DNA of 64,000 nucleotides from Anodontia alba (Eukaryota > Mollusca > Bivalvia > Lucinida > Lucinidae), in contig OZ024837.1 of the NCBI GenBank assembly GCA_964016985.1, positions 38,136,591-38,200,590 of the forward strand, in the 5' to 3' direction. Below are positions 12,100 to 26,500 of this stretch, piece after piece. Numbering within the stretch: the first letter of the stretch is position 1; every line of letters starts with the position of its first letter. The notes beneath the pieces are model-generated. The model ran no database searches and was not told the origin of the DNA. It worked only from the letters and a program-made list of their open reading frames with translations. Both the position numbers and the translations under genes were made by a program.

Positions 12100-12650
12100 T
12101 GTTAAATACAACAATTCTTTTAAATAGTCTTGGGAAAAAACAGCTTGTCACATCCTGTCAAAATTTTGCATACATGCAGCAGGATACTTAATGTTGTCAT
12201 CAGTGCATCTTTTACTGCTTAATTCCATCTAATCAGGTTTTTATAAAAAAAATTTGAGGTAAAGATTAAAAAGTAAGTGCTTTAATTTGCTTTAAAAAGC
12301 CAAAATTCTCAGTAAAAAACTTAAATATGACCATTTTTTATGTCAAATTTTTCCTTTATATATATGCTATCAATACATATATAAATTGTGTGGAAAAGAT
12401 ATGTATTTCCTAACATATTCCATTTTGGAAAAATCCTGTAATTAAACAAAAAATACAAAAAGGTTGAAATGAATTCAAAAAAGTGTTTTCTTCTTTTCAT
12501 TTCCCATCTACATTTTGTGAAACCTGTATCATCAAAGTTAATATTTTGATAGACAGCATTGACTCAAACTGATTTTTATTTTTGACCTCCAATGTCACAC
12601 TTTTGACTCATTTTTTTTTTAAATGGCCCTAATGCAAAAAGTTTGACTTT
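12100..12650. other. AT-rich non-coding stretch
   Basis: No open reading frame or repeat family is recognised. Confidence 0.5.
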
Positions 12651-12654
12651 TACA

Positions 12655-13270
12655 TGTATATAAATTCAAGTCTGTGACCTTGACCTCAAGGTATCCCCTG
12701 AATTTCTCTGAGTAAAACTTTCAACCTATAGCTACCATATGCCAAATACAAATGAAATTCATCAAAAGGTCTTGATGATATAGCTATATGAACTTTAATA
12801 CAAATATTTTGACTTTTATATGCAAGTCTGCAACCTTGACCTGAAAGTCTCATCCCAGAGTGGTGATCATGCTGAGTAAAACTCTAAACCTATATCTACC
12901 ATCGTGCCAAATATACATGAAATTCATTTAAGGAGCTTGATAATATACATGTAGCTATATAAACTTAAGTGCAATAATTTCAACTTTTACATAAAATTTC
13001 TACATCTGTGACCTTGACCTCAAGGTCAGGCCTCGGAATGGGGATCACATTGAGTAAAAGTTTAGACCTGTATCTACCAGCACACCAAATATAAGTGAAA
13101 TCCATCAAATGGTCTTTATAATGTAAGGTCTTATAATCTTTGAAGCAAAAACTTTGACCCTAGTTCAACGAATGTGATGGAAAGACAAACGAATAAATGA
13201 ATGTATATACAGACAAACGAATGGAAAGGCAAAAACTATATACCCCTCAACATACTTCCTATGTCGAGGG
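12655..13270 (+). repeat. Tandem array of about 165-bp units
   Basis: Three units carry gaccttgacctcaaggt-like, gagtaaaactttcaaccta-like and aaattcatcaaa-like words, at about 12675, 12828 and 13010. A tail with gacaaacgaat repeats and gtcgagggtatac follows. Confidence 0.75.
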
Positions 13271-13727
13271 TATACATATAACATAGCCAAGCAACAGAGT
13301 CACATTGGGGCGACACAGAAATGGACTGTTGTTTAAGGGTACAGTTTATATATATGCATCCCAATTAGGCCATACATGTATTCTTTAACAAACCATAATA
13401 TTGAAAAATACAAATGTTAAAAAAAAATGCAAGCAACTAAGTGATAGAAAGACAAAAACAAAAAAAAAAGAAAATACAGATTCATGGAAAATACAGATAT
13501 AGATATTAGAGACACAAGCAAGGATATAATTAAATAATCATAAATAACCTTGATGTACATGTAAATTAATGCCTATAATACTAATACCTAGTTTTAAAAT
13601 GATATATTAATTTTAATAACCACAATATATCTGAATTAAGATATAAATAAAGGTTACATAAATAAAAGAAAAATCAATAAATGACTTTATTATTTGTTGC
13701 TGGTCAATAAACCATCTATATATTTTT

Positions 13728-13806
13728 GCTGGCTGTCACCAGCTAACTTTCGCTGGAGACAGCCGGCTGTCTCCAGCGAACTTTCGCTGGTGACAGCCAG
13801 CTGTCA
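13728..13806. repeat. About 78-bp imperfect palindrome
   Basis: gctggctgtcaccagc pairs with gctggtgacagccagc, and ggagacagcc with ggctgtctcc at the centre. The internal segments cgaactttcgc/ctaactttcgc are direct rather than complementary, so each arm also carries an ABA arrangement. Confidence 0.85.
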
Positions 13807-13879
13807 ATAGCCACTTCCTTTTTTTTTTTTTTTTTACAAATATATGTTAATTGTTTTAATCATAATAACCAGGGTTGTG

Positions 13880-14150
13880 GAATTATCCGATTTTATTACA
13901 TGTACTTGTCCATGGTCAAAATTCACTTGTCCAACCAAGATTTAGTTGCCGGAAAATCAAGTTTTGTTAGATTGTATTTCTCTAAGAAAACTGATGTTGT
14001 GGCACCCACAAGTTATGTTTTCTTTGAGAAATAAGAAAAATATACATTATCTAGATACTCTTCTTAGCTAGAGTTATGAAGTCCTTGTCCCAGGACAAGT
14101 AAATTGAAATTGCTTACTTGTCCTTAGGGAAATGGGACAAATTGGATTGC
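13880..14150. repeat. Decayed repeat with partial E-type hairpin
   Basis: Words acttgtccatgg, acttgtccaacc and tacttgtccttagg recur on both strands around a central ggcacccacaagttatg segment. This resembles a degraded hairpin MITE. Confidence 0.4.
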
Positions 14151-14291
14151 GGGCATGGCATTTCCACAGCACTGCATATAACTATATATGCTGTATGTTG
14201 CTGCATGATTATACACAAATAAGCCAGGATTATTCTTATTGTTATTAATATTGTTACTTGTTTTAAAATCAAACTGCTATATTTCTTTCAG

Positions 14292-14359
14292 TAATTAAAC
14301 TGCTGATATTTTCGCTATCTTGCAAAGAGAACAGATGATGTAACACAGCTAAGATAAAG
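14292..14359 (+). promoter_or_regulatory. casp8: 5' UTR part of first coding exon of the caspase gene
   Basis: A polypyrimidine acceptor (atatttctttcag) ends at 14291. The stretch up to the ATG contains in-frame stops. This suggests at least one upstream non-coding exon, whose position and promoter I could not locate. Confidence 0.45.
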
Positions 14360-14534
14360 ATGTCAATAATGAGTGATATAGAAGTTGACACACCTACCCC
14401 AATAGATCCACCAGATCCACCATATCCTAGAAAAAATGAGGATGAATTACATAACCAGCTTATTGAGATAAATGAAGAATTTGACTCCGAAGATCTTGAA
14501 GTTCTCAAGTTCTTGTGTTACGACCAACTGCCAG
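14360..14534 (+). CDS. casp8: Caspase exon 1: N-terminus and first half of DED1
   Basis: Encodes residues 1-58: an acidic/Pro-rich leader, then ELHNQLIEINEEFDSEDLEV, matching helices 1-2 of caspase-8 DED1 (the conserved SEDL is visible). Donor CCAG|GTATAA, leaving one base. Confidence 0.9.
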
Positions 14535-17500
14535 GTATAACAGAAATGCTGTCTTACATTTACATGTTTTCTGCAGTTTCATTTTAACAATGGTCCTGCT
14601 CAACCTGGATAAGCCCTGCCTTTGCAAACAATGTAGATCCAGATCAGTTGGCTTCTTCAGAAGCCAACTGATCTGGATCTGCACTGTTTGTCATTAAGTA
14701 TGGGAGTTTGTATCAGCAAACTGGATCAAGTGATCTGATTGGTGATTGGCTGAAAATTAAAAAATGGGTGTGGCATCTTAACCCTTGTCCTGCTGAACCC
14801 GGATATACCCTGTTTTGCAAACAGTGTAGATGCAGATCAGAAGCCAACTGATCTGGATCTGCACTGTTTGCCACCAAGTGTGCAAATTTTTAACAAAAAT
14901 CTGGATCAAGTAACCTGATTGGCTGAAAATTAGAAGTGGGTATGGTATCTTAATTTATTCAGCATGACAAGGGTTAAGGACCAATCAGTTGTGCTGTTAG
15001 GAGAGTGAGGGCATAGCTGTAGATAAGGTGAACTTTTTCAACCAAAAAGTATTGATAATTTCTTATATCTCCACAAAAACATAAATTGTGTGTTCTCATT
15101 AGAATTGCCTTCGTGAGACACTTTTATTGGGTACACACAATATATATTTTCAAATTCATGGAGAAATGAGAAAATATCAATACTTTTATATTACAAAAAG
15201 CACCTTGTCTGGGGCTTGAATTCTCATCACGAAAACATGCCTATATAATTATGACCCCCTTAAACCCCTTTTATATAGTAAAACTAGGGTTTACAGGGGT
15301 ATACATCATTTTTCTTATTTTGCTAAAAAACATAGATTGTGGGTACTCGTTAGAACCACCTTGCTGAGGCAGTTCTAACATGTACCAACAATCTATGTTT
15401 TGAGAAGATGTATGAAAAATATCAGATTTTTTTATTTGAAAATTTTCTTTTGTTGGTTGTAAAATTTTCAATATATTTGAATAGGCGCGTTTTCATAATG
15501 TACCATAAGATTAAAAACACATTACTGGTAATACAAGGTACCACTAAGTTTATTACAAGATACCACAAAGTTAAAGTAAATACCTACAAATCCTAAATAC
15601 CAAATCATACTAATGACTTAAGACCAGCGCTACTGTAATGATATTTTTCCTGGTTTTGCTAAATAAAGCTAAGACCAAATTTTAGTTTAGTAGTTTACAG
15701 TAAAATTCTGCTATTAACCCTTGTCCTGCTGAACTCGGATATACCCTGTTTTGCAAACAGTGTAGATCCAGATCAGTTGGCTTCTGAAGAAGCCAACTGA
15801 TCTGGATCTGCACTGTTTGCCATTCAGAATGTGAATTTATATCAACAATCTGTATCAAGGAATTTGATTGGCTGAAAATTTGTAAAGGGCGTGGCATCTT
15901 AATTTATTCAGCAGGACAAGGGTTAAGACCACCTTTGATACTGCCTGAAATTTGCAACCTCCTGATCACCAGTTGGATAGGCATCCAACTGAGCCACTGG
16001 GGCCAGCCTGGAGGTATGTAGATTAACTAGAAAACCCCATTTTGGACTGGCAGAAGCAGTTCTTTATAGGGGAGGGATCTAAATTTCAAGTGGTCAATAG
16101 CAGATTTTTACTGTACTTTTTATCAAAAACATCCATTATTACCTGTAACATTTCTAGTACTCATTATGTTAACTGCTGGCCTTAGTGGCTCAGTTGGAAG
16201 CGCATCCAGCTGGTGATCAGAAGGTTGACGGTTCGACCCCCGCTGGGCTGGCAACATTCTTTTGTGGAGCTTGATCATGTAATATTTTCTAAGGTCACTC
16301 TCTCCCTTCCGCTGAATCAAGAAGGGCAGTTGTCAGTTCCCAGTGAAAAAAATGTGCTCAATACTGGTTAACTGCTTAGAGGATTATGCCTGCCCTATAA
16401 AAGTGTGGTTAGGTGAACTGACAGTGCTCGACATGACTATATTGGGATGACTGGGCCGTAAAAACTCAACACAAACTTTATCCTAACACATCTATGTAAC
16501 GTGTATACATTTTAGTAGAGCTGGCTAATCAGAGCTGAAAAGATAATCGGTTGTCAGTCCTGCCATTGTGATTGATAATCAATTATTAATCTGAAGATTT
16601 GGTCATAACTTTACCTGTCTGTCTGAGCACTACTGTTACCATTTGTTGTACTTTATTGACATATTTGGCCAGACAGGCCTGAGCAAACAGTGCAGAGCCA
16701 GATGAGATGCAGCATGTCATCAGGGTATACACTGTTTGCCACTCATTCAGCTATATTTAGACACAAGAATGGGCAGTAAATTGTACTTGTTCAAACTTTA
16801 GATAAAGTATGGTAAGGAGTTTAGATGTCTGAATACTAAGGGTAAATATGGTAAAGTAACGGACACAGAAATCAAACGATCAATTATTCACAAATCTGTA
16901 ACGATAGTCATTTTTATGGAATTTATCGATCAATTTATCGATTATCCGATTAATTGTGCCAGCCTTACAATAGATCTTGATAAGGCCTTATATATATATA
17001 TATATCATATTTCCACCACATAATCATTACGAAAACACGCCTATTCATATGTATTGAAAATTTCACCACCAAAAACTGAAGGTTTTCAGATAAAAATTCT
17101 GTTATTTTTCATATTTCTGCTCAAAACATAGATTGTGGGTACCCATTAGAACCGCCTTGCCGAGGCAGTTGTAACGAGTACCCACAATCTGTGTTTTTGA
17201 GCAGAAATAAGAAGAATAATGTATACCCCTGTAAATGCCAGTTTTACTATATAAAGTGGGGGTTTAAGGGGGTCAAAATTATATATGCGTGTTTTCATGA
17301 TAAATTTTCATATTTCTCCATGGAAAACATATGTTGTGGTACTCATTAGAAATACCTCACTGAGGTGCTTCTTATGAGTACTTATATAATTTCTGTGGAG
17401 AAATAAGAAAATATTAGTACTTTTTATTTGAAAAAAAAAATATGTGGAGATATGAATGACCGTAACTGTTGTTTTTCATTTTTGTTTCAGCATCAAAGCT

Positions 17501-20500
17501 TGAAAATGCTGACAGCGCACTTAGTATTTTTGAAAATTTGAAGAAAGGAAGCACAATAACCTACCAAAATGTGGATTTCCTTCTTGAGTGCCTATGGCTG
17601 ATGCATAGGAAAGATTTGATACGAAAACTTGGATTTGTCCCCAGTGTTGTTGCACCATATATGCCACACCTGAACCAGGTGTCGCCATTCAGGTAAATAA
17701 TTTCGGGAAGTGTCTGGGTGGCTGAGTGGTTCAGTGCTCTAGATAAATATTTGGTACAATGAGTATTTCACCACCTGCTTTTAATTTTAATACTTAATTG
17801 CCCATTCGCAATGCTTAACTCTAAAGCACCAAGCATAAGTGTAGCAAACAAAATTCATAATTTTTCAGAGAAAATAAAGCCTGGCATTTGATGTGAATTG
17901 TCTGCTATGCAGACAATTCACATTAAATGCCAGGCTTTATTTTCTTTGAAAAAAAGAAAAATGCCTAAAAATGTATTTGTCATCAGTGTTTTAAGGGTTA
18001 AACCATTTCTGATCTAGTGTACTGCTACTGCTCACAAAAAAATCAGTGTGAGTGAAATTGCTTTTTTATTTCAAAGGTGTAAAATTCACTGAAATCTTTT
18101 ACCCCCTCAACTTCAATTTCAATGCTGATTTTCAAAAATTCAGTGCTGAAATACTCTTTACTTCCTCTTATCTAGAGCTCTGGTGATTACTTCTCCATAC
18201 TTTGGATCACAAGGTCCCGGGGTCGAATCATGCTGGACATCTCATGACTGTATGGCACATCATTACACAGAGCCTTTCATTAGGCCAAATAAAAAAAAAT
18301 GTGTGTTTAGGGTAACCCTACCCTACCTAATTTTCCTGATGAAACCTAGCAATTTTTTTCATGTTTTCTCAAAAAAAAAAAAAAAAATTGTGCTAAACAT
18401 TCCGATAAGAAAGGCTAAGCAAACAGTGTAGACCCAGATCAAACTGCTCCTAAAGGAGCAGTTTGATCAGGGTCTACACTGTTTGCCATTCTATCAGTAC
18501 TTTTAGAAACATTTTAAGGAAACTCAAACAGACTTGGTAAAATTTTACGTGCATTATGTGCAAAGTCCAAATATAGTTGGTAATTATGGTATTATTCTTC
18601 ATAAAAAAAAATGTAAAAAAAAAAAAAAAAATCCCCTGCCTACCCTACCTATTTTTTCTAACATGTTACCCTAAACACACATAATTTTTTATTTGGCCTT
18701 ATCACCTGTCTGTCATCTCAATATGACTTGAATAATGTTGAAAGGCTCATAAAACACCAAACTATCATCAGATGATTTGGTTATTATGTTTTCTATACCA
18801 GAGCATCTCGCTTATTTTTTATCCCAAAAAGTTGTTCTTCACAACCTCTTTATAACACTATTGCTGGGACCCAAAACAAAAACTGTGCCAAACAACCGTG
18901 CTGTATCCAAATAAAAATGTATAGATTGTATAGAAAAATGATCAGAAATGGTCAAACAAAAATGTATAGATTGTATAGAAAAATTATCGTATTTGAAGCG
19001 ACATGCATGTAATATTCCTACTTATTCCTGTTTATTCTAATATATGCCTGGGGGCATTGCGATTCATTGCTGATAAAATGACAGTATTGAGTTCTAATTT
19101 GGGTCAAAAATAAAATATTTTGATAGCCTAAATTCAATTTTGCATGTTTTGGTAATGCTTTTTCTCCTAGTAAATTAGGAGGGGCATTTTTAGAGAGGGG
19201 CTGATAATAGGATAAATATGGTATGTCTTTAACTGCTGAAAGCCGCCATCAAAAAACAAACACAAATTGACACTTTCATCCCTGGATTTCTGAAATGGAT
19301 TTCATCTTTTACATTGGACATGCCCACTGTTACAAATAAAGATTTCAGTCAAAAATCCTGATGAGATGGCTGATTACTAGCTGTCTCATCTGGCTCTGCA
19401 CTGTTTGCGTAGGTATTGATCTGCAGGGCTGAAAAGGTTAATAAACAGATGAGTTCTTATGACATAAAATTAACCCTTAAAGCGCCAATCACAACAATTG
19501 TCGTCTACTTTCTCATCTGCTTGTGATTTTATAAGTCATTTCTGCAAACAGTGTGGACCCAGATCAGACTGCTCCTCTAGTAGCAGTCTGATCAGGGTCC
19601 ACAATGTTTGCCTGTATGCAAAAAAAAGGTTCAAAAAGTTTGCAAGGATATTCAGCAGACGACATAAACAGACGACATTTTTCCCACTAAAAATAAAGCT
19701 TGATACACTTGGGAGATTTTCCTACAATTTTTATAAGGGAGACATTTTTTGGACTTCCTGTTTTCCTTTCTGCACACTAAACCTCTTCTGGAAGGGGGTC
19801 TTTTTTAAAAAAGTAAGAATTTGCTCCTATTGGGAGCAAATATTTTCCTTTTAGAGTAGACCCCATTTCAGAAGGGAGGTAAAACATTTTGAAAGAGTTG
19901 CTTACACTGAAAGTATATTCGTTACCCCTTTAGTAGGTAAGTAAATAGCTTACTGTCCCTTCGACAGTACTTGGAAGGACGTATTTTGCTTGGGGTTTTA
20001 TTAAATGAAAATACTTTGTTCTGATCGACCATATATTATGGGAAGCCATTCTGTGTTTTGTTCTCAGATATTAACCTTAATATTAAATTTACAGCCAAAA
20101 ATTTGTCTGGCCTGTCAGTGACCTATGAACATATGGTCATGGGGCATATGTGATTTCTGTTGTAAAGGGATTTTTATGCCCCCGCCATTTTAAAAGGGGG
20201 GGGGTGGGGGGCGCATATAGTATCACTGCTGTCCGTACGTTCCGTCCTGTCCATCCTGTACATAACACTTTTGGTTTCCGTGCGATATCTTTTGAAAGGG
20301 TTGGTATATTGGATTGAAATTTTAAACACAGGTATATAATCATAAAATGTAGGCTAAGTTTGATTAAGGGTAAAATCCACCAATTATTTTGGGAGTTATG
20401 GCCCTTTTTAACATTGAAAAATTTTCAACTTTGAAAAAGGGTTTCCGTGTGGTATCTTTTGAAAGGATTGGTATATTGGATTGAAATTTTGTACACAGGT

Positions 20501-23500
20501 ATATAATCATAAAATGTAGGTCAAGTTCGATTAAGAGTAAAATCCTTCTATTATTTTGGGAGTTATGGCGCTTTTTCAACTTTGAAAAATGGTTTCCGTT
20601 CCATAACTTTTGAAAAGATTAGTGTATTGGATTCATATTTTATACATAAGCATATAATTATAAAATATAGGTCATGTTAGATTTAGGGTAAAATCCACCA
20701 ATTATTTTTGGAGTTACGGCCCTTTATCAGGGTTGAAAAATATTTGAAAAATGGTTTCCGTTCGATATCTTTTGAATAGATTAGTGTATTGGATTCATAT
20801 TTTATACACAGGTATATCATCATTATATGTATGTCAAGTTGGATTTAGGGTAAAATCCACCAATTTTGTTTTGAGTTATGGCCCTTTTTTCAACTTTGAA
20901 AAAGGGTTTCCGTTCCATAACATTCGAAAAGATTTGTGAATTGGATTCATATTTTATACTAAAGCATATAATTATAAAATATAGGTCAAGTTTGATTTAG
21001 GGTAAAATCCACCAATTATTTGGAGTTACAGCCCTTTATCAATGTTGAAAAATAGTTGAAAAAAGGTTTCCGTTCGATATCTTTTGAAAAGATTAGTGTA
21101 TTGGATTCAAATTTTATACACAGGTATATAATCATATAATGTATGTTAAGTCGGATTTAGGGTAAAATCCACCAATTATATTTGGAGTTATGGCCCTTTT
21201 TCAACTTTGAAAAATGGTTTCCGTTCCATAACTTTCGAAAAGATTAGTGATTTTGATTCATATTTTATACACAAGCATATAATTGTAAAATATAGGTCAA
21301 GTTTGATTTAGGGTAAAAGCCACCAATTATATTTGGAGTTACAGCCCATTTTCAATGTTGAAAAATAGTTTCAGTTTGATATCTTTTGAAAACATTAGTG
21401 TATTGAATTCAAATTTAACACACAGGTATATAATCATAAAATAGAGGCCAAGTTCCAAGTAGGATAAAATCAACCCATTATTATTGGAATTATGGCCCTT
21501 CTTCACCTTCAAAAGATGTTTTCTTTCCGATATTTTTTTTAAAAAAGATTGATTTGTGTATTGGATTCATATTTTATACCCAGGTATATAATCATAAAAT
21601 ATGGTCAAGTTTGATTAAGGGTTATCTCTGCCAATTATTATGAGAGTTATGGCCCTTTTTTCAACTTCATTTTTTGCAAAATACCTGCGTGTGGTTGAGG
21701 ATGACCCTGGGCGGGGGCATCTGTGTCATACTGACACATTTCTCGTTTTTAATTTTCATCTGTGAAAATCTATTTACGCTTCTTTCTTATTTTGGGTTTT
21801 AATGTTACATGAGAATATTGTTAAGATTAAAAAGAATATTGAAAACGCTGGATCAGCAACATTCTTTGGTAGAGATTGATCATGAAATACTTTCTACAGT
21901 CATTCCCTTCCGCTGATTCAAGAAGGGCAGTTGTCAGTTTCTGACAAAAGAATGTGCACTCTACTGGTTAACTGCTTAGAGGACTAAGCCTGTCCAGTAA
22001 AAGTGTGGTTAGGTAAACTGACCATGCTTGACATGACCACATTGGGTTGACTGGGCCATAAAACCTCAACACACACAAAAAAAATTCTATCCAATAAAAT
22101 TTTTTGCCACATGCATCTGATGGCTATGGCGGAGGGTATACATGCGAGCTTTGCTCATGGTCTGCTATATTCTACAGGTAGTCTATGGGCTATATAGTTG
22201 TATATTCTTATTTTTCAGAAAATTACTTCTGGAATTGAGTGAAGATATAACAGACAAAGAATTTGAGACACTACGCTTCTATTTGGATGGTAAAGTTAAG
22301 AAGAAAAAGTTACAGGACAAAAAAAATATGTTGGAACTATTTATCTTCCTCGAGCGTGAAGGACTAATTTCCCACATGGACCCAGATCCCCTTATAGTAT
22401 TGTTGAAGACAATTAAAAGAGTCGATCTGATTGATTTGGTTAAAGAATATTTTGGTAAGATTTGTTTTCATATTTTCTTATAATTTATAGCTCAAGGCAA
22501 ACTATTAATTGCAGGGATGAACTCAAGAAAACAAATATTTAGGGATTTTTTTATTTTATCATGAAATTGTGTTATGTACATGTATACTCATTAGAATTGC
22601 CTCATCAAGGTTATTCTAATGAGTAACTCAACATACCATAGTTGTAAAGAAAATTGAAAAGATGTCCCTAAATAACGGCTATTTGCTACCTGACCTGGTG
22701 CCATGATTAACCCTCAGTGGCTCCAACTACCCATGTCTTGAACAGGCTTCCATGGTCCCAAAGATGTTTGAGTCATTTAGGGGATAACTGCATTCAAATT
22801 TGGCAATTGGGGAGGTAAATCGGGGGTTCTACGGTTGAAAATTTTGTTTTACGGCGACGCGTCAGCGGAGCCTTAAAACGTAATTTGCGACCGTAAAACC
22901 GCCGATTTACCTCCCCAAATGACAAATTTGATGCAGTTATCCCCATTCTAATGCATTTATTCATTTTTTTCTATTGAAAAAATGTACTGTGTACAAGTGC
23001 CGTGAGTTGCATAAAACCAAATGCCAGCCAATGAGAAGTAACGTTACGTGATGACGTCGGATTTGCGACAGTATATCACAGAATATACCGTCGCAAATTT
23101 TTGATGTTATCCAATCAGACGTCGCTTTACATACGCGAATGCATTAGAATGAGATTTGACTGTATTTCCAATAGCAGGGTGTCTGGTTAGTTTTCATTAC
23201 TTCTATGTTTTATAGAAGTTCTTGTATTTAATGCAAACGATAAGACCCTGATCAGACACTGTGTTATGCATATCAGATCTGGGACTGCACTGTTTGCCAG
23301 TTACCATTCTGGGGGTTTCCGGACTAAAATGGGTTAAACCTGTACAATGTACATATCAGATAGGTAGAGGACCTGTAAAGAAGGTTTTTGGTGATTATTC
23401 TGGGATAATGTTTCTTATTTCTCCATAAAAACGTATGTTGTGGCTTCTCTTTAGAAGGGCCTTGATGAGGCATATCTAATGAGTACCCACAATAAATTCT

Positions 23501-26500
23501 AAGGCAAAATTGAGAATTATCATTTAGCTCCAGATATGAGGGGTATCCATGTAATATTTTTCTTATTTTTTCACAAAAACATATATATGTTGTAGTACTC
23601 AAAAGAAGCGCCTCACTGAGGCACTTCTAATGAAAATCCACAACATGATTTCATGGAGAAATAAGAAAATGTCCATACTTTTTGTTTAACCCTTGTCATG
23701 CTGAATAAATTAAGATGCCACACCCACTTCTAACTTTCAGCCAATCAGATTGCTTGATCCCGACAGTTGCTATAAGTTCATTTACTTAATGGCAAACAGT
23801 GCAGATCCAGATCAGTTGGCTTCTTCAGAAGCCAACTGATTTGGATCTACACTGTTTGCAAAGGCAGGGATATCCGGGTTCAGCAGGACAAGGGTTAAAA
23901 ATGCCTCATCTGGAGCTATATCAAATACACTTTAATTAAATACGCCTTAATCAAATACACCTTAATCAAATACACCTTAATTAAATACACCTTAATTAAA
24001 TACACCTTAATCAAATACACCTTAATCAAATACACCTTAATCAGTCTTCTGCATTAAGGTTATGCTCTTTTTATTTTAAATATACTCTACAGTGTTCTTT
24101 TATTTCTATGCAGGTGCAGAGCAACAGATAATTTTAGGGGCATTTGGGAATTTAACCCCATCAAAATTTTAATCATATGGGTAAAATTGTATTTTCATTT
24201 TTCTGTTTGAGTAAAGCTACCCCACAAAATGAAAGTTAATTGGGTAAAACATATAGAACTGAAGGAAAGAGAACAAAAAAGCTTGATTTAGGTATTTAAA
24301 ACATGGTATTTCATTATACCCTATTAATATTATATTTGTCATATGAAAATTTTTTTTTTTTTTTTTTTTTTTTTTGATTTGGGTTTTACGGCCCTTTCAA
24401 GAATATTTCACTTATATCGAGCCGGTCGTTCATCAAAGGTGGGCGAAATCCGGAGAACCCGGAGAAAAACCACCTGACCATCCGTAAGCAGAACTTGGCT
24501 TTCCCACATGTGACCCGAGAGAGGCTCGAACCACAGCGGTGAGAAACCTAATGGATTAAGAGTCAACTCTCTTATCCACTAGGCTACGGGGGCCCGTTGT
24601 CATATGAAGAATAAAAACACTTAGTATGTGCAGTATCATAATATAAAATAGTAATCATGTGCTTTTCTGGCCTTGAAACTTTAATTTTTACCCTTGAATT
24701 TGGAAATAATTGGGTACTCTGTCAAATCAATTGGGTATCAATACCCAAGTTTTTTGAAAACAATTGAGTATTTGCTCAAAACATATGGGTATTTTACTCG
24801 GATACTCCCCTTATCTCTTGCCCTGCCAGGTGCTGCAGGCCCTGAACAGACTGAATAATTGTGTATGCCATCATGAAAACATACCTATATAAGTTTGACC
24901 CCCTTAAACCCCACTTTTATGTAGTAAAACTGGGGTTTATAGGGGTATACATGTACATTATTATGCCCCGCCACCCAAAAAGTGGCGGGGTATTATGTTA
25001 TACCCTCTGAAATTTAGAGTGTCCGTCTGTCAGCGCCCCCACCATTCGTCCGCAACTCCTCCTACAGTTTTAGGCCAATCCTTTTCAAACTTTACAGGTG
25101 CTTTTAGGATGGTCTGAAGATATGCATATTGTTTTTTCAGAATCCTGAAATTATTTTTTATCACATTTTTTGCATTTTTAACTTAGACTTTTTTCGAGCC
25201 CTAATACTACAGAAATGTATAGGGAGTATGTACCTTCTGCCCGCAACTCTACAGTTTTAGGCCAATCCTTTTCAAACTTTACAGGCACTTTTAGGATGGT
25301 CTGAAGATTTGCTTATTGTTTTTTCAGAATCCTGAAATTATTTTTTATTACATTTTTTGCTTTTTTAACTGAGACTTTTTCGAGCCCTAATACTACAGAA
25401 ATGTATAGGGAGTATGTACCTTGTACACGCAACTCCTCCTACATTTTCAGGCCGATCCTTTTGAAACTTTACACACGCTTTTAGGATGGTCTGAAGATAT
25501 GCATATTGTTTTTTATCACTTTATTGCATTTTTAACATAGACTTTTTTGTGTTTTTTTTTTTTTTTTTTTTTAAATAACTGTTTATTGCTTCTCTTCATG
25601 TTTAACTTAGATTATTTGCAACCCTTATACTAGAGAAGTGCATAGGGAATATGGCCCTGTGGTGGGGCATGGTGCATGGTGCATGGCTTGCAGTTTTATT
25701 TTTCTTATTTTTGCTCAAAAACATAGATTGTGGGTACTTGTTAGAACCGCTTTGGGAAGGGCGGTCCTAACGAGTACCCACAATCTATGTTTCGAGCAAA
25801 AATATGAAAAAAATCAGATTTTATATCTGAAAACTTGCTGTTCTTGGTGGTGAAATTTTCAGTATATTTGAATAGGGGTGTTTTCGTAATGCACATCTTA
25901 GTCTTCATATGTCTGTATATTTTATAAGGCCCTTTTCATGCATTACAAATTACATGGATCATGTACAGTCATGTTGATTTTGTATTTAAGTGTACTACAC
26001 TACAACCTCTTTATAACACGGTTCGTTATAACACAGTTTTGGGTATAACACGATTCAAAGATGGATCCCAAAAATGTATAGATTATATTGAAAAATGACC
26101 ATAAATGGTCATTTTTCAATATAATCTATATATTTTTGTTTGGATATAACACGGTTGTTTAACTAACATGGTTTATGCTATGGAGCTCTACAATAGTGTT
26201 ATAAAGAGGTTGTGGTGTATATATCCTTGATAAATAGTACACATGCCAGGCAAGTCTTAGTCATGTGTCTGACTGCAGATTCAGGAGTCGCAAGTTCATA
26301 TCCCAGCTGGGCCTCATAACTTACGTGGAGATTAATCATGAAATCATTTCTATGGTCATTCTCCCCCTTCTGCTGATTCAAAAAGTAGTGTTGGGAATCG
26401 GCCAGAATTTCATTGTTGATTATTGGTTTTATAAAACCGACTGATCATCAATTAATAATCTATTTGTAGAAGATATATTTAGTCTTAATTAAGCCCTCTT

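Larger units (their letters stand above)
17709..18750 (+). mobile_element. tRNA-Ser-like SINE, split by two insertions
   Basis: An A-box half (gtgtctgggtggctgagtggtt) lies at 17709. The B-box half (aaggtcccggggtcgaatc) appears at 18212, and the body continues after a second insertion at 18283-18698. The related SINE at 30372 shows the uninterrupted head. It starts 16 bases after the exon 2 donor. Confidence 0.6.

Noticed and set aside
19498..19854. 118-residue open frame
   Set aside because: Overlaps a family D MITE and a family G hairpin. Related frames appear at 60424 in another D copy.
24520..24598. tRNA gene on the minus strand with good B box
   Set aside because: The cloverleaf is imperfect, and the sequence continues into a SINE body with an A tail.
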